This document shows positions 10,920-22,292 of a stretch of 64,000 bases of DNA, one piece after another. How positions within the stretch are numbered: the first letter of the stretch is position 1; each line of letters starts with the position of its first letter. A program made the position numbers and the translations under genes. The notes beneath the pieces were generated by a model. It searched no databases and was not told the origin of the DNA. It saw nothing but the letters and a program-made list of their open reading frames with translations. Source of the DNA: Echinococcus granulosus (Eukaryota; Platyhelminthes; Cestoda; Cyclophyllidea; Taeniidae); assembly GCF_000524195.1 (NCBI RefSeq), contig NW_020170391.1, positions 702,273 to 766,272 on the forward strand, written 5' to 3'.

Positions 10920-13792
10920 CTGGTAAAGAGACGGGTAAGGAAGTTAAAGGAACGGAATAAATAAGTAAATTTAAAAAATTTTTCGTAGCCACTATAAGGT
11001 AAATGGCATGGATCTCTCATTTTGCAAAATTCGCTACCCTATTTTCGCCATTCAGTGCCAATCCCCTCCCCAATCACCTGTTTTCGCAGATCCTTGTGGC
11101 CCTGGTCGAATTTTTGAACAAGCTGTTGAAGCTGCTCGTTGTTGGCAGCTCGCTCCTTATAGAGGTCGGCAAGTTTGGAGTTGAGAGTGAGAATTCGGCT
11201 GGCGTGCTCCTCGCGAAGCGCCTGTAGATGAGTGTGTGCCTCACGAATCTGAGAAGAGCAAATACTGACTGAATTTTATTTAGTTTTGACTACCCCTTCA
11301 AATTCCTTAACATTAGTGCAACAAAGCTAATTGCAGATGTCTATACTCTATGGAACCTTCAGTAGTTCAGCCATTTTTGACCCCAGTAACTAAACAAACG
11401 CAGTTGAAAAATGCTCATATTTCAGTATAAGCGCAGAGCATCGGACACAAAAAAGACATTTGCAAAATTCAAAAATATGGAAGCTATTGATATTTTCCAG
11501 TACCTCGTTTTTAAAGTCATGTGACCGATCCCCCCTTTTATGTATTTTCCTATTTTTACAAAAAAACCATCTGCATCAGCTCAACATCCACAAGTTGTCC
11601 TAACTTATTTCCTTGCCGTTCAGTACAGGGGAGTGGAGGATAGCTGCTTATTTCCCGAGAGCCGGTTCAGGCAGTCAAGCGCAGATGCCAGTACGGGCAA
11701 ATACTCGGAGAACGGATAAGCGCAAAGCGATTGCTTGACCTAGTTGGTGCGGTGCGTATGAAAGTGCGAACGCCGCAAAGTGTCCGTGTGCGCTATTTAC
11801 CAATGAAAACTTTTTCCTTTTGCAAAATACGACCCTTCATCATCGTATTTTGAACAAAGTCAGTTTTGCAGGTCTAGCTGCTGTAACTTAGTGTTCCTAC
11901 CCCTCTTCTCTTTCCTTCTCGCTAAAAACGCAAACACAACTTACATTCTTAGATTTTGTATTCATCTCAGCCAGGAGTGATTGGTAAGTTCCGTAAAGAG
12001 TGTTGTAGCGCATTATTAAGCCAACAAGAACGTTGTCTGCTATTTTTATGTAGTCTAAATCAAAATAACAAATCTGATACAGTTAGATTATTTTAATATG
12101 TCGGTTTATCATCTGTTTTGCCATTTTATGTATCGTAATTTTTCCCTTAAATTAGGAAACTCAATAGGAATAAATAGTAGAGTACCACTTCATTAAGCAT
12201 TACGAAATCATGAGGATAGGTTGAATGTGTCAGGCACTGGACCGGCGCAGCAACATGAGACTAGCTTCGGATTTTTAAATCACTAATTACAGTTTTTTAT
12301 TCAGGTATGAGAGGTGAGGCCTATTCCTATATAATATAAGCATATGAAACAAACTGCCTTAGTTTCAAAATACTTATGCACAAAAATGCATATTCAACAA
12401 TAACAGATCAAGCTAAAGCCACTAAAATGCATAAACTGTTGCATTCAATTTTACGAAAAGAACTATTGAAAATAAAGACGCATAGACATAAAAAAGTAGT
12501 GATAACAGTTTTACTTTTAGAAATAGATCAAGATGGACTACTAAATACAAAGCATGATTATCTGTCAAAATGATTGATTTGTTATTAATATACTGGAAAG
12601 TTTGCGCCTTACACCTCCACTAAATACCTTCCATTTCCAAAACTTACGTGACATGGAAAGAATTCCCAGGATGAACATTTTTAGTGCATTATTATTTCGA
12701 ATTATAAATAGCAAAGACTAAAGCATATGATCGGATTTTCACTACTATTGCATGGTACCTAAGTATTGCTAGTAGACATAAGTGGACATAGCCAAAGGCA
12801 TCAGGGGCGCAACCATACCCGGTGGAAGGAGGTCAATGACGTCTAAAAGGTATGATTCGTACTTCTTGTATTCCTCCACCTTCCGCCTCATATCCTCGTA
12901 TCTGAAAATGAAAACAATCGAATTTACCAACGCTCAGCAAGGTATTGCGGTGAGGAATCGGAATGGTTTCGCATATACCACCTTCGTCTTACGCGATTTT
13001 GGCTTTCCCAAATTCCACCCTGAGCTCAACGCCTTCTTTGGTCTTTTCCTCGATTATCTGTCGCTCAGTCAAGTACTTTTTGACGGCCCGAATGCGCTTT
13101 GCTTCATTATCGCGAATAAAACCTTCAAAGCGTTTCATTTGGTAGCGCAAATCTTCCTGTCTCACCGCAAGGTCTTCACGTTTCTTTTTGCTTTCAGCGA
13201 TTTCGCTCTAAATGTTAGAGCAAAGTGGAATTTATAAGGCAGATGGGCTTACATGCAATGTTAGGTCTGACTGAACAACTGATGCTAGTAAAAATTTCAC
13301 ACAAAGATTGAGGAGAAAAGGTACTGAATGACTAGCGATTGTTTAAGCGAAGCTAATGAGCATTTACCACATGCTGGCTAAAGAAAAGTTTGCGGCTGCG
13401 ACGCTTTGTATTCTGATGTGAACATTTCGACCGAGTAGCTCGTTGGTTCAAATTAGCTCTTATGTAATACGTGTATTATAGACGGATTCAATGGGAAATT
13501 AAATTAGGTGTAATTCGCAGGATGTAATCAATTTGAAAGCATAAACTCTACCAACCACCTCATAGGATAGGGAAGTGAAAACAAAGTATAGAACTAGAGA
13601 AATTGTCCATACGCGGAACTTCTTTCGCATTTCCAGGAGCCGACGATCTGAGTTAGCGAGGTTCATCATACTATTTTCTGGTGCTGTTCCATTACCAGAT
13701 TTTAAAAGCTTCGATTCATATGTAAGGCTTTCAATGAATTTGGAAGGATGAGTGTTCGCGCTGCTATTCAAGGCCATTTCTATCAGCATCAT
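10697..13792 (-). CDS. Cilia- and flagella-associated protein 73 / CCDC42-like (DUF4200), 5 firm exons
   Basis: Firm exons on the minus strand are 13792-13613, 13207-12993, 12901-12819, 12036-11945 and 11248-11078. All phases match and give 247 residues beginning MMLIEMALNSSANTHPS. DRRLLEMRKKFR at about 49-60 corresponds to the family's R-LLEKRREM motif. It is followed by a long charged coiled coil (QMKRFEGFIRDNEAKRIRAV), then YKKYESYLLDVIDLLPP and the NVLVGLIMRYNTLYGTYQSL segment typical of DUF4200 proteins. This family sits on the axonemal inner-dynein/MIA complex in motile cilia and sperm tails. Human relatives are about 310 residues, so some 35-60 C-terminal residues remain. Tentative last exons are 10919-10871 and 10755-10697, ending in DMEDIDELTLEVWLEQIM. 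I cannot tell CFAP73 from CCDC42. Confidence 0.85.
11252..11944 (-). other. Intron of the CFAP73-like gene with a GC-rich island
   Basis: Intron between firm exons 4 and 5. The stretch from about 11620 to 11800 is clearly richer in G and C than its surroundings, yet it has no frame that fits the gene and no good splice sites. It may be an old repeat copy. Confidence 0.4.
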
Positions 13793-15193
13793 TTTTAAAA
13801 AGCATTTTAAAGCAATACCAGCAAATAAAACATCACAAACAGATGATCTATTAGTGTGGAATGGAGGAAGCCTAGTAAAACTACTATGTCAATAATACCG
13901 ATGGAAATTAAGAGTGCACTAAGAACTTTACACTATTTAGTGCCACATAAGCTATTTTTACACGTTTAGAACACCTAAAATACTTGTTGTAGTTATAATA
14001 ACATGGTATGCCTTAATAGAAATAAAAACATTTGCATGCAGGTATAATCCAGGTATATTTGTCAGATATGTGGATGCATGTAACTATGCGAATGCTAATC
14101 ATATAAGTACAGCTACTTACAAAATTCGACTATGGAAGAACCGAGAGTTTGGACTTAAAATTATGCCCACGATAACATATCACGACGCTTACTTGTGTGA
14201 CCACAGATTGAGTGGAACCACTCAGCCATCAAGTTATCCAATGACATCTAAGTATGATTTAATATCAGCCTTAATATTTTAAAGAATATTTAGTTTGCTA
14301 TAGTTTACTACAATAAAGCAAGTTATATAACCGCTGAAAGTTGGCCGAAACCACAAGCAGATTTGCAAGATTTTGTGCATCTACTTGTTATTTGTCAATA
14401 AGTTATACTACAGTAAGTAAACGTGCGACACCGGTGTATGTTGTTCTCTACGGAGGCAATAAAGGATTTTAAGCTATGAGTGAGGCCTCAGTATAATTGC
14501 ATGAAATTGTTTAATGGTTCCCAACATAAGTGACATGAAATTAATGCCCTACCAACAAGATGACAAAAACCTACAGAGGAGTAAAATCCCAGTGACACAT
14601 CGAGACTCCCCTGGGAAAGAAAGAAGCCATAATACTAGGGCAGAATGTGTATTTTTGCCATGAAAAAGAGGTTAAGCTGCTGTTATGATCCAGATGCTAG
14701 TCCACTCGGCTGAGTTTCTATGGCTGTGCGGCTAAGTGGCTCCTTTTACCAAAATCAGGAGTTCAACAAACAACCAACGTTCTATAATCTTATCCCATTA
14801 TATGCAAAAGTAGAACAAACACTGCTTTATTACATGATTCGACAAACTTTAAAAGTCATGCTTAACCGTCCTTGGTATTGGTCTTCTGCATTTTACACAC
14901 CACTCACGAGACAGGATCGATGGCATATTTCATCGCCCCAAGACCTTGCTAAAAACAAGTAAGGACATGGTACAGGAGTGGAATATGTATCGTCAATATA
15001 CAGAAGGGATTGGAGCTACTAGCATGCCCGTAAATGGCCGTTCCCACAACCGAGATTTAAACACACCACCAACGTATTGCATATGTTCAATTAACATTAA
15101 ACCCATTGGAAGCGCGATTTTAACACAATTGAGGTGTATCGCAGATTCCGATTAAATCAGAGTTATAGTATCTTTATGATACGGAGCCCTACA
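13793..15193. other. Intergenic region between divergent genes
   Basis: AT-rich DNA upstream of both the minus-strand CFAP73-like gene and the tentative plus-strand gene that starts at 15194. No convincing coding frame is seen; promoters are expected here. Confidence 0.45.
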
Positions 15194-17238
15194 ATGGGTG
15201 GCGATCATTTGGAGTTGCTATCAGCAGGGGCACTTCCATGGGTAACTTTCAGAACTTTACATAAGTATCGTAAACACCTCAATAGTAGACATAATCAGAT
15301 CTCCTGATATCATTGTTTTTTTACTTCATTATAGATCATAAGGTTATTTAATTGGCAGAATCCAACTTGACGTTAATATACTTTCTGTTGTGGATCTCTG
15401 CAGATTCGTATGCCCACAAGATATGCCTTCCTCAGATGTTTATGTTTAGCATCTAGTCAATAAAATCTGGATCGTTGCCCACCTGGGATGAGTTCGCTTA
15501 CCACAGACCTTTCTATGGAAGTTATAAATTGTACGAGTCTTCTTTACGAATGAAAAGAAGAGCTGATGGGTTGCTAAAAGAATTGGCACGAACGGAGCTC
15601 CATACCGCTTGGATGATGACCGAAACCTGAGAGGAATGGAAACTAAATTCATTCCGTTATAACACCGCACAATGGATCCAGTAATAATTAGACAGTGCAG
15701 CGCAACTTTTATGCAGTACTTGTTTTATTCAGCTACGTAAGTCTCTGAAAATTTGCTTGTGGGTTTAATTCTGTGCACAGCGTATTTATCTTTATTTTTA
15801 GGCTTTACACTTGCCAAATGCCATCATCACCCTTTCATACCATGGTAACGATTGCGCGTTCATGTCCAAAGCCATGAACTGTAAGGTAAGCGACCAAACG
15901 GCGTGACTATTCTCCACAACATGTCTACCAAATTTTTGCGTGTATATAAAACACCAAAAGCCCGTTTTCCCTTAAATCTCATGTTTAAATATCAAAGGTG
16001 AATATTTATAACCGCAATTTTCCAGCTTAATTAATGTGTTTAATGCAACAACATTATTTGCTTTGTGCAAAATCAGAACCACACCTCTAGAGTCCCTACT
16101 TTACTAAGATATTTCTCAGATATTTTTGAACTTAGTTTATGGATAAAAGAAGTTGGTATTAATTCCATAAATGCAAAACGACTAAATCACACTGGCAAAG
16201 TGCCCATTGATGGGAAAAAAAAGCGAATATTTCGAGGCGGGATGAATGAACAGGTTGAAAGAAATTGTTTGGCCCAAAAATTAATATGTAAATGATTCAC
16301 ACCCAATCTATTTGTTATGGCCATTAATGTTCAACACATTGTCGACAATATCAAAACGAATAACCTCTTTCTTTCCTTATTCGAATAGCTGATCCACTAG
16401 GATAAACCCAAACTTCTACGGGGGTGCGCAAAGTATTCCTCAATAAATACGCAGGACGCTGCTTGAAATCGGGTTAAATGAAGGGGACCGCGTCCTTTCA
16501 CCTCTTTTTCCCTTTCTTCCCCGTTTAAGTAGTTTTTTATCCGGATAATATTTTTGATATGTCGGTATTTCAAGGAATGAAGAGAGTTCATCACCGGCAA
16601 AATGAAAACGAGATCATATGGACAGTTTCGGGTTTAAGTTACCCTTGAGGTTGACTTAAAGTCTACCGATATTAAATTGACCTCAGTGTAAGAAGGTGAA
16701 AGAGCTAAGAGGCTAGTAATATAGAATCATCAGCAAGACGTCCCCATCAACTGCGTTAGAGACGGAAGTATCAGTACAGTAGCATGTTGAAAGCAGATAT
16801 CATCATATTACAAAATCATGTACTAGGCATAGATTCTGCTAAGGAGTTCATTGAGTTTTCCCTGCTGCAATGATTTCAGTCTCATGCCGAAAGGAAAGAT
16901 TGGGTCATTGTTCCACAAAATACCGCCTTTTGTCTTTAAGCCTACAGCAAATAAATGGCAAAATGTCTTTTGAGCACGTCTGCAACAATGATTGTTAAGA
17001 GGGAGATTCACGTGTTAACAAACGTAGTTGTTGTACATTGAATTAATTTATACAAACAACAAATGGATTGTAAGTGAATTATTTGCCATATTTTAATATA
17101 TTTACCCTTTCCTCGTTTCAGGTAATATTCTCCATGGTCCTAGATATCACTGCATTTTCAAAGTTGGGCAAACCCGGAGAAAATGTGTTTAATTTAATGA
17201 CGGTATTTGGACAAGACATAAAAAAATTACCATTCTAG
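15194..17238 (+). CDS. Tentative small three-exon gene or 5' exons of the CCCH gene
   Basis: Exon 15194-15241 (MGGDHLELLSAGALPW) ends at GTAACT. Exon 15802-15885 follows a TTTATTTTTAG acceptor and ends at GTAAGC. Exon 17122-17238 follows a CCTCGTTTCAG acceptor and reads to a TAG. All three are phase 0 and give 82 residues ending GQDIKKLPF. The splice signals are good, but I recognise no domain. The third exon could instead use a GTGTTT or GTATTT donor and continue into the CCCH zinc-finger gene 240 bases downstream, in which case these are its 5' exons. The 1.2-kb intron at 15886-17121 shows nothing else. Confidence 0.4.
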
Positions 17239-17472
17239 CTTAACTTACCAAGGAAAAAGTGAATCCAAAGATCTGACTGCCATCACTTTTACAAGCGCTC
17301 AAAATTTAACTCTTCTAGTGGAGGAATCAAGACGCAGCAATTCATTTCACTTTTCCTAAAAATTTTCGCCTGTCAGATCCATTGATTAACTCAGAACGGA
17401 GAGAAACTGTCAATGACATTTAAGCAATTGCTTGCAATATGCACCCACCAGCTCATGAATTCGCTCATGCAG

Positions 17473-17681
17473 GTTGCCAAACCATAGATTCACCAGCATG
17501 ACATCACCAGCACACGTGCACATGCGGCCACTGTGTGAGGTGAAACCACCTAAGCGGATGGCCAATCAGTCTTCTTCTATGCAAGAACCAACTGTCGGCG
17601 CATTGACACTAACCACAGATTATAAAATGTCGATAAATCATTCACACCTGTCAGTAGTGAAAGATAGCCAGCAGCCGATAA
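17473..17681 (+). CDS. Possible upstream exon of the CCCH gene
   Basis: An AG acceptor at 17471-17472 precedes a frame that is open from TTG 17474 to 17710, with an ATG at 17498. The composition (Pro, Lys, Ser, His) resembles the following exon, but that exon uses another frame, so a short intron of about 30-40 nt between 17650 and 17690 would be needed. I could not settle its ends. Confidence 0.3.
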
Positions 17682-18701
17682 GTTTCAGTGCCATCACATT
17701 CACTACGTAACTGCACCATTGATCAATCCGTCATGCTTGACTACTCAGTGAGTCTCAAACATCACCGGGATCAACAACTCGACACTTTGATTTTCGGACG
17801 CCCAATCCTAGGCGGTGGTTACAAAGGTTCAGATAGTTCGTCAATAAATTCATGCATGAATTCCCAGGAGCATTCGATGAAACCACGCAAGGAAGGATTG
17901 CAAGTGTGCGTCTGGAGTCCCCATAGGGATCAGGAACAGCACCATCCTGCAAAGGTGGGACGTCCAATTCTCGGTGGTGCTTTTGGAGGTTTTAAAGTAC
18001 TCTCAACTTCTCAAGTCAATAATACTTATCCTACGAATTTAAATAGGTTAGATACTGACACATTCGCGCCACCTATTCCCAATGTTCCTGAAGTTCTTCG
18101 TTTGATCAGAGCGCAGCCATTGCAGTCCAATCCGATCAACTTCAATCAAGATGTAAGCAATCACTTGAGTCGAAGATGCGCATAGTTCATATTGCCATTG
18201 TGATTAGAACTACGTAAATAAGCACTTCCATGCTAATATTTGATGCTCTTATCTTGATATCTAACGTTCATTAATAACTTCATAGAATTATTCTATACAG
18301 TTCATGCTGCTATCCTTGCTGAAGAGTTTTTAAAATTAAATACACCTTAAATGCAGAAGATAAATTCAAAAATGATCTGCTTACTTTGATCAAATTCCTG
18401 GTTTGAAATAGCGCTTATAAATAAAATGATACTTTTCTAGGAATTTCAACAACCCGATGGAATGGCAGAGCTTGTAGAAGCAGCGATGAAAAATATTAGA
18501 TATAAAACGGAGCTCTGCAAACACTACAAAAGGCGAGGTTACTGTCCTATGGGAATCTACTGCCAATTTGCACATGGAATAGAAGAACTTAGATGTATCT
18601 CAAGCCACCCAAAGTATAGAACCGAGCACTGTATTTACTTTGAAAGAGAGAGACAATGCCCCTATGGAAGCCACTGTGCCTTTACTCATGCCTATTTCTA
18701 A
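17473..18701 (+). CDS. Tandem CCCH zinc-finger protein, tristetraprolin/ZFP36-like
   Basis: The firm part is an exon open from 17682 to a GTAAGC donor after 18152, joined in phase 0 to exon 18441-18701. The last exon carries two fingers of the form C-X8-C-X5-C-X3-H separated by 18 residues. Each has the usual lead-in (RYKTELC and KYRTEHC) and the first is followed by GIEELR; this is the TTP family layout. Such proteins bind AU-rich elements in mRNA 3' ends and trigger deadenylation. The protein stops right after the second finger (FTHAYF), so the long C-terminal region of vertebrate TTP is missing. The region before the fingers holds two copies of GRPILGG. The first in-frame ATG is 17733. A different frame open from 17473 (VKPPKRMANQSSSMQ) may be a further upstream exon. 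Confidence 0.85.
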
Positions 18702-18991
18702 CCGTAATAGAGTTAATAATGACTGGAACAGTAAAAACAACAACATCAACCAACGAGTTTGGTAATATTTATTATTGTGATAAATTTTATTAAATATATA
18801 CTGACCAGTAATGACTGATTTTTTTCGGATCTCAATGCGTTTTTACCCATTTCGCAAGATCGGAACACAAATGACGATTTCTTTGCCGAACATTGAAGTG
18901 AGCTTCCCAGTTTTAGGATGGCACGAAAAAATAGCAGAACATGAGAATTATGTGTTAATAAAATAGATAGTGAAGGGAAAGGTCAAATTAC

Positions 18992-19058
18992 CGAATGTCC
19001 GTGATGTAGCCCGTCAGCACGCGTATCCCCTGCCCTGCACGGATAGCATTCCTCGTCA
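18992..19058 (-). CDS. Candidate internal exon, minus strand, unassigned
   Basis: A GC-rich 67-base segment is bounded on the minus strand by a TTTTATCAG acceptor and a GTAATT donor. Two frames are open: one reads TRNAIRAGQGIRVLTGYITD, the other DEECYPCRAGDTRADGLHHG. I cannot choose between them and do not recognise either. It may belong with the candidate exons at 19976-20540. Confidence 0.35.
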
Positions 19059-19975
19059 CTGATAAAATTGTTATTCAATTACATAAAGACATTGGTGTAG
19101 AAACTCAACTCTTATGGCTAGATGAGAGCAAAAGGCCGGAGTTATAAGCAAGAGCACTCAGTTTGCTGCAGTAAAATAATTTGTTTTAAATAATTTAACA
19201 AATTATTTCCTCGGCTGACCACATATCTCTCGCTTGCTTTGCTACTGGATGATTGGATAAGGGCTATTATGTGTAGAGTATTTAGTGGGGGCAGTGCTTC
19301 GCTACTTACACAACGATGAACACAGTAAACCTACGTGGCATAGAATGCATCATGCTAAAATAAAAAAAGTTGACTCTCAATGCCTGTACACGGTATTTAT
19401 CGTAACTTAAAGACGAGCCACGTTGGAGATCAAATTGTTCCTTGTCTTAAGGCACAATGAAGGCTCATGTTGCTCTTTTTAAAACAACTCCTGCAACATT
19501 TGCTTGCATTCAAAACAGTTTGCTTGATATTTCTAACAATCTCAACTAAAGTAGGCCTATTGCCGATTTCTACTTATTTACTAAAGGTAGACAACACAAG
19601 GCTAGTTATTTGGAGAGCCCCAACCAAGGGAGTACCAGAACTTGCACACCAGGCCAGAAGTAAAGGAATGCTTCGTGGAGGGACGCACTACTAGTGATAG
19701 ATTGCAGGCCGTGCAATGTATGCGGACACCTAATTGCAGTAGACCCAGTACGGGGTCTGGTCAATATAGTAAGTTGAAACTAGTTTTCCTACTGGGGAAG
19801 AAAGGAGACGAAAAATGATGCACAGGTCATTTTCACGAGAGACAGCAGATGTTGTTAATGTTCTACGAACTTCTTATTTTGAAAACAAGTGTCGCTTAAG
19901 TCCCTGTTTGTACGCCACATAACTCTGGTGGGATTCTCCTTTTAATATTTTGCTTTCTGGTGTAATACTACTCAC

Positions 19976-20540
19976 AATAAATTCTCCTCTAAATGTCTCT
20001 GCAGTTCCCATGGACAAAAAATTAGTCTCAAATTCATGTACATTAGTGAACAAGCACACTTCGTATTGGTACTGAGGAGCTGGTGAATCAGTTCTTGGTG
20101 ATGCCTCGACAAATCTGCTTCCTTGTTATTTTGCCTACCATCTTCAACACTACAGAACATTACTACTACCTCGTCAAAATTGCGCAAATCAGGGTCATCT
20201 GATTCAGGGTTAAGAATACTAGCCCTATTTATTTTAAAATAGAAAATTTCATGGATTTAATAAGTGGTGGATAACGGGTAGTGAAGCACCGTACGTAGCA
20301 CATGGATTTTGGACGAATCATGCTTTAAAAGTGGAAGACGTATAGGAGGAGTGGTTGTAAACTTCAGGTAGAGATACAGTTCTATAAAAATTTGGCATTT
20401 TAACGATTGGCAAAGTGAGCAAAATGTTGTTGCCATGGCAGCATTGATGGTTGTCGTATTAGGGCCCAAATCAAGACTTCCGCGGTAAGACCGTATACCC
20501 ACCTTAAGTTTCCAACAAGAAAAGCTCTGCCTGATGCTGT
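19976..20540 (-). CDS. Candidate exons of an unrecognised minus-strand gene
   Basis: Three pieces look coding. Segment 20540-20503 lies between a CCCTGTAG acceptor and a GTGGGT donor. A frame from about 20235 to 20139 reads NPESDDPDLRNFDEVVVMFC and ends at GTAGGC. After a 59-nt intron, 20079-19976 reads YQYEVCLFTNVHEFE and MGTAETFRGEF and ends at GTGAGT. The last two join in phase 1. If the first exon is read in phase 0 it also joins the second. The pieces could be a separate gene downstream of anosmin-1, or a 3' extension of it; the YQYEVCLFTN stretch resembles a strand of a fibronectin III domain, but only weakly. Confidence 0.4.
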
Positions 20541-22116
20541 CTACAGGGAATGTGGTAGGTAACAATTCTCACGACTTCCAGCGTGGTGAGAAAGAGATAA
20601 ATGGCCTAGAGGTTGATGCGTATAAGTGTGGATACTGATCGTGCCTACGACATCCGCATTCTCCCCCAGGCGGACCGCTTTTTAATATTATTTGGGATCC
20701 TAATTTTAAATATAACAAATGGATGAGATTTGCGGCTTTGTTACGATAATTTCTAAAAAAATTGGCTCATATTATATTTATTTCACAATAACTTGAAAAT
20801 ATCAAGACTCCGTGCGAACTATCAATTCAAGTGAGCATTTTTGCGAAAATAATGAAATAATTCACAAGTTTCGCTTCTAGTTTTGCGTTCTTAAAATGTG
20901 CAATTCCTTTGCACGTATTTATTGGCGATGAGTACCGCAGTGGCACAGAACCAGGTCTGGGCGTTTCATTTGGCTTTTCCGTTTGCGTAACTCATACCAG
21001 CGTTGGTGCTGGTACAAACCGTTTCTGATTGAAGTGGCATGACCGATATCACGAAACACAGTACAATTAAGAAAACAGAATATGTACAAAAACTTGAGCC
21101 TTAGGAATGAAGTACTGTACAAGCAGATGCACTGTAGAGGATGGATGAGCTGATAGTGTTACTTTTAAATGAATAATCTGACGAGATACGCAGCGGGGTT
21201 ACCGAGGCGAGGTGAGATAAAGAAACGTCCAGAACAGCAATAAGGCTGAAATGACAGAAACGTGTTTATGTAAGGAGTTTGACTAATGAAGGATTAAATT
21301 AGGCAAAAAATCGAATTCTCCAAGCCTTTTATTCGTCTTAACTCGTCATTGTCTGATTTGATCCAAGGCAACTATTTGTAGTAAAATCCATCTGCAGTTT
21401 AATTCTCTGGTCTAAAAAATAAACTAGTTTGCCACTACTTAGAGTAAAATTGTTGTTGCTTAAGAAATCCTCCTCACTAAATCATGAAAGTGCCTTATAT
21501 TTATTGAATAGTATGCACAAATTCGTGCTAACTTGAGATATTTAGTTCAACTCAAATTTTAAGGTTAATGAAAGGTAAAAGAATATATGCTACGATGTCT
21601 AAAACTAATTTACTAGTCTGTTCGCAAGACTTGACACCTTGCGCAAAAAGCAAAGATTGGAAGAATAGAAGAAAAACATTCCGAAGTTAAAACTTTTATC
21701 AACTGGTTGGAACAATGCCTACAAGCAATCTGAAATGTACCATTCTAAATTTGCAGTGCTCATGACTTGGCGAGGGCAAGTTAGTGATAAATGCGTGAGT
21801 AGAAGCCTGCTGTACCATTTTAAAGCCCGCTTTGCTCAACCTATCTCCTGTCTATTCCATTTGCTTCGTGTATGCAATTTTACTAAATGTTAGGTGTCTA
21901 TGGAAGTAATTATTCATACCCAATGGCTCTGCTGTAACTTAAATAATTTATAAAAGCCTACTCATGGATTCTAAAAAATATATATTAACAAAGAAGTGGG
22001 AAGTAGAAAAGTAAGGGCGCCTGTTGGGCTATTTAGTATAACGTACTGTCAGAAGTATTAAAAATTGACAAACATCCATGGCAAAGTTTAAGAAAAAAGA
22101 ATTGGCATCTGTCAAC

Positions 22117-22186
22117 TACAATTACATTTAGGACATATTATCCTGTCTATTCCAACCCCTATGCTGCCCTCATGTGAAGAGTCTTT
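22117..22186 (-). CDS. Candidate last coding exon of anosmin-1
   Basis: Exon 14 ends with one base of a split codon. The minus strand after an AG at 22187 continues in the right phase as NSSHEGSIGVGIDR and then IICPKCNCS to a stop. The acceptor has a poor pyrimidine tract, so this is only a candidate; the exon at 20540-20503 also has a compatible phase. Confidence 0.25.
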
Positions 22187-22292
22187 AGCTCATGTGCATA
22201 ACTTCGCCCATCCAATTCATCCAATTAAAGTGGTAAGTTTTTAATCGGTCCATCCGACTACTTGCTTAACAATGGACTTTGCAGAGACTTAC

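Noticed and set aside
10697..11020. Full-length reading of the minus-strand frame as one hydrophobic C-terminal exon
   Set aside because: Most of it is a hydrophobic, low-information stretch unlike the coiled-coil family; only the last 18 residues fit.
11003..11227. Plus-strand hydrophobic frame that could suggest a membrane protein
   Set aside because: It is the antisense of a coiled-coil exon; leucine-rich reading arises from reversed Glu/Lys/Gln codons.
12782..13237. Plus-strand 151-codon open frame, the longest in the window except for split frames
   Set aside because: It is the antisense shadow of two exons of the CFAP73-like gene, whose minus-strand frames carry the family motifs and proper splice sites.
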